The notes under the pieces are model-generated. The model saw only the letters and a program-made list of their open reading frames with translations. It was not told the origin of the DNA and made no database searches. From the NCBI GenBank assembly GCA_903813345.2, contig CAIIXF020000010.1, forward strand, positions 4,951,169-5,015,168: 64,000 bases of DNA, read 5' to 3'. The position numbers were made by a program, and so were the translations under genes. This document shows, in pieces, positions 59,301 through 64,000 of the stretch. Position 1 is the first letter of the stretch. Each line of letters begins with the position of its first letter. The stretch is from Owenia fusiformis (taxonomy: Eukaryota > Annelida > Polychaeta > Sabellida > Oweniidae).

Positions 59301-62300
59301 GGAGGTGGAGTGGGGATGCCAGAGGGCGAGTAAGTGTTCGTCTTCCAGAATCATTAACTTTATCAAGGAGCTATTTGATGATGTCTGGGCAATTTAAAAG
59401 TGTCTGAGACAATACATAAAACAAATTCAGAACTTTTCCATTGTTTTGTTTGGGGTGTGAGGGGTGGCCCACTCCCCCTAGAAAATTTTACAATTTTACG
59501 ACGCTATTTGGTGCTTTCTGGGCATTTTCAAATTGTATGAGTCAATGAAACTTTTTTTTCAAATTTTTTTTTTTTTGGGGGGGGGGGGTCAAGAGGGGGG
59601 GGGGCGCCAGAGGGGGGGGGGGGGGTTATGCAAGTGCAAGATGCAAGAGGGGGAGCAAGTCCCCCAGAAACACTAACTATATCAAGGAGCTATTTGATGA
59701 TGTCTGGGCACTTTAAAAGTGTCTGAGACAAAACACTAAAATAAATTTAGAACTTTTCCATTGTTTTGTGGGGGGTGTGAGGGGTGGCCAATACCCCTAG
59801 AAAATTTTACAATTTTAAGATGCTATTTGGTGCTTTCTGGGTACTTTCAAAGTGTATGAGTCAATGAAAAAAATTACAAAAAAATGTTTTTCAAAAAAAA
59901 AACTTTTTTCAATTTTTTTTTCAAATTTATTTTGGGGGGTAACAAAGGGGGGTGCGGTCGCACCCCCCCCATCTGACGGCCCTGGGATTGGCCGCCATAT
60001 TTGAAATGAAAATATCACTAAATAGAGGTCTGCGCATGCCTCAACATTTCGACTGTATATAAGAAAGTTCCCTTAAACTTGAATATTATCAATTTAAGTG
60101 GCTCAATTTTCATATAACCCTTATGTGTCTGATACTTATACTAATGAAAATATGTTCAGTAAAGCAAAATATTATCTGTCCACTAAAAGAAAAGATATTT
60201 CATTTTTTGTGATTTTATAGCATGGGGTCTATGGGGAATCTCCCCGAGCTAGAAGTCACATTTTCAAAGAAAATTAATTTTTCAAAGTTGATAAACACTT
60301 TTTAAAACCACATTTCTAGATGTAATTTTACATGTAGCTTTCAAATATGATATTACTTTGACTGAATTTTGAATTTTAATGACGTAAATCAAGATTATTT
60401 CTACTCGCATCTGGGTTATTCACAGTATTTTCATCATTCATTATCGAATCTTAAATAATGGAGAGTGGTCGTAGAACATCCTGGGATATTGGATCAATTA
60501 ATTCAAAATGTAAACTGTACATTGTATTAACAGCCTTACAGAGATACCGTATTTATGACTTACAGTTCTCGTCCAGTCCCGGACTCCTTGAATCCTCCAA
60601 ATGGACCATTAGCTTGGAAGGCATTATAGCAGTTCACCCTGGATAATGAGAATCAACAAACACATGATGAGAAAAACAATATAACAAGAAACAACCAAGG
60701 AATTTATTATTATGAGAAAGAACAAATGAATTATGAGAAGCAACAAATGAATTATGAGATCATCTTGATAAACCAAGCTAATATGACCAATGATCTTACC
60801 AGACTGTCCCTGCCCTTACACTGTTGGAAAGCATTATTGCTTTGTTGATGTCACTTGTAAACACGGCAGCTGCCAATCCATATGCAGTGTTATTGGCTCT
60901 CGGGATCACCTCTTCTATGTCTTTGAATTTTATTATTTGCATCACGGGTCCAAATATCTGAAAATGTGATGAAGATACTCAATAACGGGTGAATCTGAAA
61001 CAAAAAGTTCGAGGATGATATTGACGAAATCTAACTTGTTTAGTCCTAATCAAAAATGATGACTAGCGATTCAACTAACCTCTTCCTTTGCAATCCTCAT
61101 GTTATCAGTGACGTCAGAAAAGACGGTATTTTCAACAAAGAATCCTTTGTCTCCGATCTGTTTTCCTCCACAGTGAAGTTTGGCCCCCTCTTCTTGCCCG
61201 CTCTTAATCAAACCCAGGATCTTGTCCAATTGCTCTTTGTTGATCTACAATTAAAAATAAATGCTGATAAGGGACTAATATTGAGGCGTAGCCATGTTCA
61301 ATAACAGAAACAAATTAAGCCAATGACTGAATGAGGTCACTGATGTAACAGTTCTTCACACTTTTGGTCTTGAATACTTGATTAGTATAGTTCAACCGTG
61401 TAAACGATCCGATGACTTTGACGGACTAAATGTATTGGCCTCCCCACCTGCGGCCCGGACTCTGTATCAGCGTCTAAGGGGTTACCGATCTTCCTTGACT
61501 TGGCCCTCTCAACAGATCTCTTGATGAACTCATCATATATCTCCTCCTGAACGTATGTCCTGCTTCCTGCACAACAAACCTGGCCGCTGTTGAAGCACAC
61601 TCCCTGATGGGCCCACTCAACAGCACTCGCCACTACAATATATTATCATTACATGTACTACACTAAGGACCCACTAGACGACACTCGCCACTACAATATG
61701 TATATCATAATAATTACAAGACGACATTCGCCACTACAATGTATCGTCAGTACACTAAGGGACAACTCGACGACACTTGCGAATTTAATGTATCATAATC
61801 ATTACTAGAAGGCACTCGCCATTACAATATATTATCATGACTACACTAAGAGCCCATTCGACGGCACTCGCCATTACAATATATCATCATGACTACACTA
61901 AGAGCCCATTCGACGGCACCCCCCACAACACTATATCATCATTACTACACTACGGGCCACTTAACGGCACTCGACACACAATTTTTATCATCAATACTAC
62001 ACTACTCTCAACAGAACTCGCCACGACAACATATTATCATAACTTTACCAAGGTGGGTCCAGTGATGACAATGGATCTGTAAAAATAACTTTATATAAGT
62101 CTTTTGTTCTCTCAGTACAAGATCATCATTTCTTTGGTAAAAGAGTATAGAAAATTACGAGAAACTGACTTTAGATTACAGATTAAACTTGGTCAATGTT
62201 GAAGTTTAAGGGTAGCCTTTTTGGCAAAGGAGCGGTAGTTGAGTTGTATGGATGGGGACAAGACCAAGACTATGAAACACACTCAGTAGTATACGTACTA

Positions 62301-63957
62301 TCGGCGTCTGCAAATATTATATTGGGGCTCTTTCCGCCCAGTTCCAACGACACTTTCTTTAAGTTAGACTTAGCGACTGCTGCCATGATGAGTTTTCCAA
62401 CTTCACTTGAGCCAGTAAACGCGATTTTGTCAACATCCATGTGTTCGGAGAGAGCTGCACCGGCGGTTGGGCCATACCCAGGGACTATGTTTACAACTCC
62501 TGGCGGGAAACCCACCTAGAAATCGCAATGATAGTGATTTTTAATTAAATCAAATTATGACAAGGCCGACCAGGCTTGTTCCAAATTAACCTTATATAGA
62601 TGTGTAGATTGTACACAATTCAATATTTATTCAAGTGTATGTACAATGTTATTTGTTCAAATCTGATCATTTTGAACAAGGACTGTCTCTTTCACATTAA
62701 CAAACCTCTTTTATGAGGGAGCCTAGATAGAGGGCACTGAGGGGCGTCTGTTCGGCCGGCTTCACGACAACCGTATTCCCACACGCCAGAGCAGGAGCAA
62801 TCTTCCATATCACCAACAATAATGGAAAATTCCACTGAAAATAACAACAATGGAAAATTCCACTGAAAATAACAACAATTTGAAAATTCTACTAAAATCA
62901 TCTGATCATTATGTACAACAGTAACACACGAAACAAATAATGATGACTTAATGTACGATTCTACCTTATTTTTAATTTTTATCTTATCATTGAACAATTT
63001 AACGATATTTTCGTTTTACACATTGATTGAATATTCATGGAAATGATGATCTGAAACTATAATATTCGGACTTGCATCGAGAAATTGATTTAACGGTTGC
63101 GATTTAACAATACTTACGGCAACAATTTGGCCACACACTCCAATGGGTTCATGACGCGTGTAAAGGAAGAAGTCACCGTCTAAGATAAAAGTAAATGAGT
63201 GATTGATACGTTCTCAGTTCTCAGTTTTGAGAAGTTTGTTCCCCAATGGGAATGCACCCATTTCAAGACAGATCTTTATCTATAGTAGTAATTATTTAAT
63301 AGCCCCGAAGAGTAAAAAGGTAATTAAAGACCTCGTGTACCATTTTTATGGCATTTTTGTGAATTTCCTTTATGAATTGTTTTTTTGAACATCATGGCAT
63401 TAACATGTAAGCTCATTAATGTGCAACTTGTCGATGCACCTTGGGTTCTTACTAGGATGAAGTTCTTCCTAAAATAACTTGCCAAAATGTAAAATATCTT
63501 TTTGTACATATTTTGAAAGGGCCCGATGCTAGGGTAGTTGTGTTTTGCTATGTATTACCTTAACGGACTATAACTTGCACTTTTAACCTTGATAAAAAAC
63601 TTGGTTTCTTTTCAAGTTAGCAAAGCTTGAATACTAGTAATATCCAGGACATTGTCAAAGTTCAGTGAAGGTAACGGGTTGTAACGATTTTAACTAAGGT
63701 TAGTTTTTTGGCACGATCTTAACTTACGATTTAGAGAAAACCAATTTCTACTTTTTGACGAACCATGACCATATTGTAAGTCTAGACTATTCTAATAAAC
63801 GGACTCCTGAGTCACTTAGCAACGAACCTGCTGGAATGGTTTGTCCGACATTCTTATCAGCCCAACCGGCGTAGTAGCGCATACACTTTATGCCAAATGT
63901 CAGGTCAAAAGATGTAGCTGCCGAAAAAGGTTTTCCATTGTCCAATACCTCAAGGCT
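53385..63957 (-). CDS. ALDH1/2-family aldehyde dehydrogenase, C-terminal nine exons (partial)
   Basis: Minus-strand exons: 63957-63828, 63179-63118, 62834-62706, 62515-62299, 61632-61448, 61244-61080, 60957-60800, 60638-60564 and 53457-53385. They sum to 1194 nt (397 residues plus stop), all in frame with GT-AG borders. Recognisable stretches are [33 protein letters not shown] (NAD-binding loop), [10 protein letters not shown] (catalytic Glu), [20 protein letters not shown] (catalytic Cys), [13 protein letters not shown] and [15 protein letters not shown]; the end is [17 protein letters not shown]. This is the tetrameric NAD-dependent ALDH1/ALDH2 group that oxidises aldehydes, including retinal in some members; I cannot separate cytosolic from mitochondrial forms because the 5' exons are outside. 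The last intron is 7.1 kb. The Polinton begins 150 bp past the stop codon. Confidence 0.93.
53644..55329. mobile_element. 1686-bp element with 47-bp perfect inverted ends, class uncertain
   Basis: The ends are CACGAGGGGAAAGAGTACCC and on, identical for 47 bp, to ACCGCCGAGCAA. Flanks are AATTA on both sides (53639-53643 and 55330-55334), a 5-bp target duplication. The right arm repeats the TACCGCCGAGCAA part once more. The interior is AT-rich, with scattered GACCCGA motifs near 54040-54120 and one zinc-finger-like frame. The CAC start and 5-bp duplication recall Transib-type elements, but the heptamer differs and no transposase is visible. It lies in the last ALDH intron. Confidence 0.7.
54384..54677 (-). 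CDS. Possible C2H2-like exon inside the 1.7-kb element
   Basis: The frame includes [20 protein letters not shown] followed by SQHHS, which has C..C and H...H spacing of a zinc finger, and then [21 protein letters not shown] strong acceptor (TTGTATTTCAG) at about 54636 suggests that the coding part starts there, so it is probably an internal exon of a spliced gene. The upstream and downstream exons were not found. The second motif resembles the phrase LSFGMVLSNRETGELRYF in the Polinton polymerase N-terminal region, which may be chance. Confidence 0.4.
   Translation of the reverse strand: MAITSYHCTSKHCISGPRYKCFHCSYKSHEMDDFVVHFSQHHSLLSIKVNVPELNGKKWIYNVFDYGIVLSKKDHGNFRFEDMKRVKLGILQVVFFE
55517..55573 (-). 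CDS. Candidate first exon behind an NRF1-type promoter
   Basis: [19 protein letters not shown] is followed by a consensus donor (GAG then GTAAGT). It lies about 130-190 bp downstream, on the minus strand, of two NRF1-like sites. I could not link it in frame to the zinc-finger-like exon at 54635, so it may be spurious. Confidence 0.2.
55704..55764. promoter_or_regulatory. Two NRF1-type palindromes (GCGCATGCGC)
   Basis: GCGCATGCGC at 55704-55713 and TGCGCATGCG at 55755-55764 are near-perfect NRF1 binding sites 51 bp apart. They lie in the middle of an ALDH intron, where no promoter is expected, and suggest an unannotated transcription start, perhaps on the minus strand. Confidence 0.45.
56200..57250. 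repeat. G-rich repeat array (family G2), about three units, ALDH last intron
   Basis: A unit of about 330 bp repeats: TTGTTTTGTGGGGGGTGTGA, AGAAAATTTTACAATTTTAA, GATGCTATTTGGTGCTTTCT, then a poly-G stretch with GGGTGCCAG, then ATATCAAGGTGCTATTTGAT and GTCTGAGACAA. Units are visible at about 56380, 56840 and 57120. Frames inside are low-complexity and not genes. Confidence 0.75.
57251..59259. other. AT-rich intronic stretch between two G-rich arrays
   Basis: No gene is seen. It holds dispersed ATAATCAG motifs (57270-57340 and 59000-59240), a family-G repeat end at about 57833 (CCCGTAGCCAAGGGGTGGGG) and a fragment at 58712-58800 starting GGGGCGTAGCCAGCTTTCAG with two TTTCAGTCGGGGG units. Confidence 0.5.
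59260..59995. repeat. G-rich repeat array (family G2), two further units, ALDH last intron
   Basis: The same unit as at 56200-57250 occurs twice more: AGAAAATTTTACAATTTTA at about 59480 and 59795, and ATCAAGGAGCTATTTGATGA at about 59354 and 59684. It ends in GGGGTGCGGTCGCACCCC and CATCTGACGGCCCTGG. The five units are spread over 3.8 kb with the 2-kb gap between. Confidence 0.75.
61624..62040 (-). repeat. Tandem copies of an ALDH splice-acceptor/exon-start junction
   Basis: The exon starting at 61632 begins TGGCGAGTGCTGTTGAGTGG after TATTGTAG. Upstream in the intron the same junction recurs about eight times at roughly 40-57-bp spacing (near 61682, 61727, 61774, 61813, 61865, 61917, 61967 and 62016). 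The best copies read ATGGCGAGTGCCGTCGAATG, which would encode the same peptide MASAVEW with synonymous codons. Confidence 0.85.
62821..62905 (-). repeat. Tandem copies of a second ALDH splice-acceptor/exon start
   Basis: A 28-bp unit (AATGGAAAATTCCACTGAAA plus ATAACAAC on the plus strand) occurs at 62821-62848 and 62849-62876, with a degenerate third copy to about 62905. It contains the acceptor and the first codons (TGGAATTTTCCATT) of the exon at 62834. Only the innermost copy joins the rest of the exon. Confidence 0.8.
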
Positions 63958-64000
63958 CTAAAAATGAACTATTCTCATAAGTTGGTTCATTAGAACGAAT

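Noticed and set aside
56545-60018. Proline-rich short frames in the G-rich arrays
   Set aside because: They come from poly-G/poly-C tracts in repeats and have no conserved sequence beyond the repeat unit.
61837-62082. An 81-residue Thr- and His-rich frame
   Set aside because: It is made by the tandem copies of the ALDH exon junction read on the other strand.
1-64000. tRNA and rRNA genes
   Set aside because: I looked for tRNA box motifs and rRNA-like stretches. A GGTTCGAATC string at about 2950 has no matching A box or cloverleaf and lies in a foldback element.

Overview
The window is animal nuclear DNA: AT-rich, with short coding exons bounded by GT-AG introns, many small foldback elements and a few larger transposons. 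Gene structure and repeat content suggest an invertebrate, most likely a lophotrochozoan such as a bivalve mollusc or a relative. I cannot name the species from the sequence.

Layout. (1) 1-3257, minus: the first three coding exons of SLC25A46, whose introns are packed with at least five foldback elements. (2) 3258-3925: a 668-bp head-to-head intergenic region shared with NCBP1, largely filled by a 422-bp palindromic element. (3) 3926-23567, plus: a complete 21-exon NCBP1 (789 codons). Its intron 19 is about 10.4 kb and holds, on the opposite strand, a complete three-exon BTB/T1 (KCTD-like) gene, which itself has a 5'-truncated LINE in an intron. (4) 24439-27425, minus: a complete four-exon secreted LigB-type (extradiol dioxygenase fold) protein, tail-to-tail with NCBP1. 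(5) 28614-33423, minus: a roughly 1304-residue ankyrin-repeat TRP-type channel encoded almost entirely in one exon. (6) 35253-53234: a Polinton/adintovirus fossil of about 18 kb with inverted ends of about 325 bp, a 6-bp target duplication (AAAGGT) and a near-full gene set. (7) 53385-63957, minus: the C-terminal 397 residues of an ALDH1/2-family aldehyde dehydrogenase in nine exons. Its last intron (7.1 kb) holds a 1.7-kb inverted-repeat element and long G-rich repeat arrays; the 5' exons lie beyond the window.

How the parts relate. NCBP1 (nuclear cap-binding large subunit) and SLC25A46 (mitochondrial outer-membrane carrier-like protein) probably share a bidirectional promoter region. The KCTD-like gene is nested antisense in NCBP1. 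The Polinton sits only about 145 bp beyond the ALDH stop codon, so it may have landed in or next to the ALDH 3' UTR.

Most notable: telomere-type TTAGGG repeats inside both Polinton inverted ends; a leader-like module found three times in the Polinton, each time ahead of a transcription unit; a polymerase gene in that element that appears split by introns; tandem amplification of two ALDH splice-acceptor/exon-start junctions; a 21-bp repeat that carries and re-presents the NCBP1 stop codon in frame; and a 1.7-kb element with 47-bp perfect inverted ends and a 5-bp target duplication.
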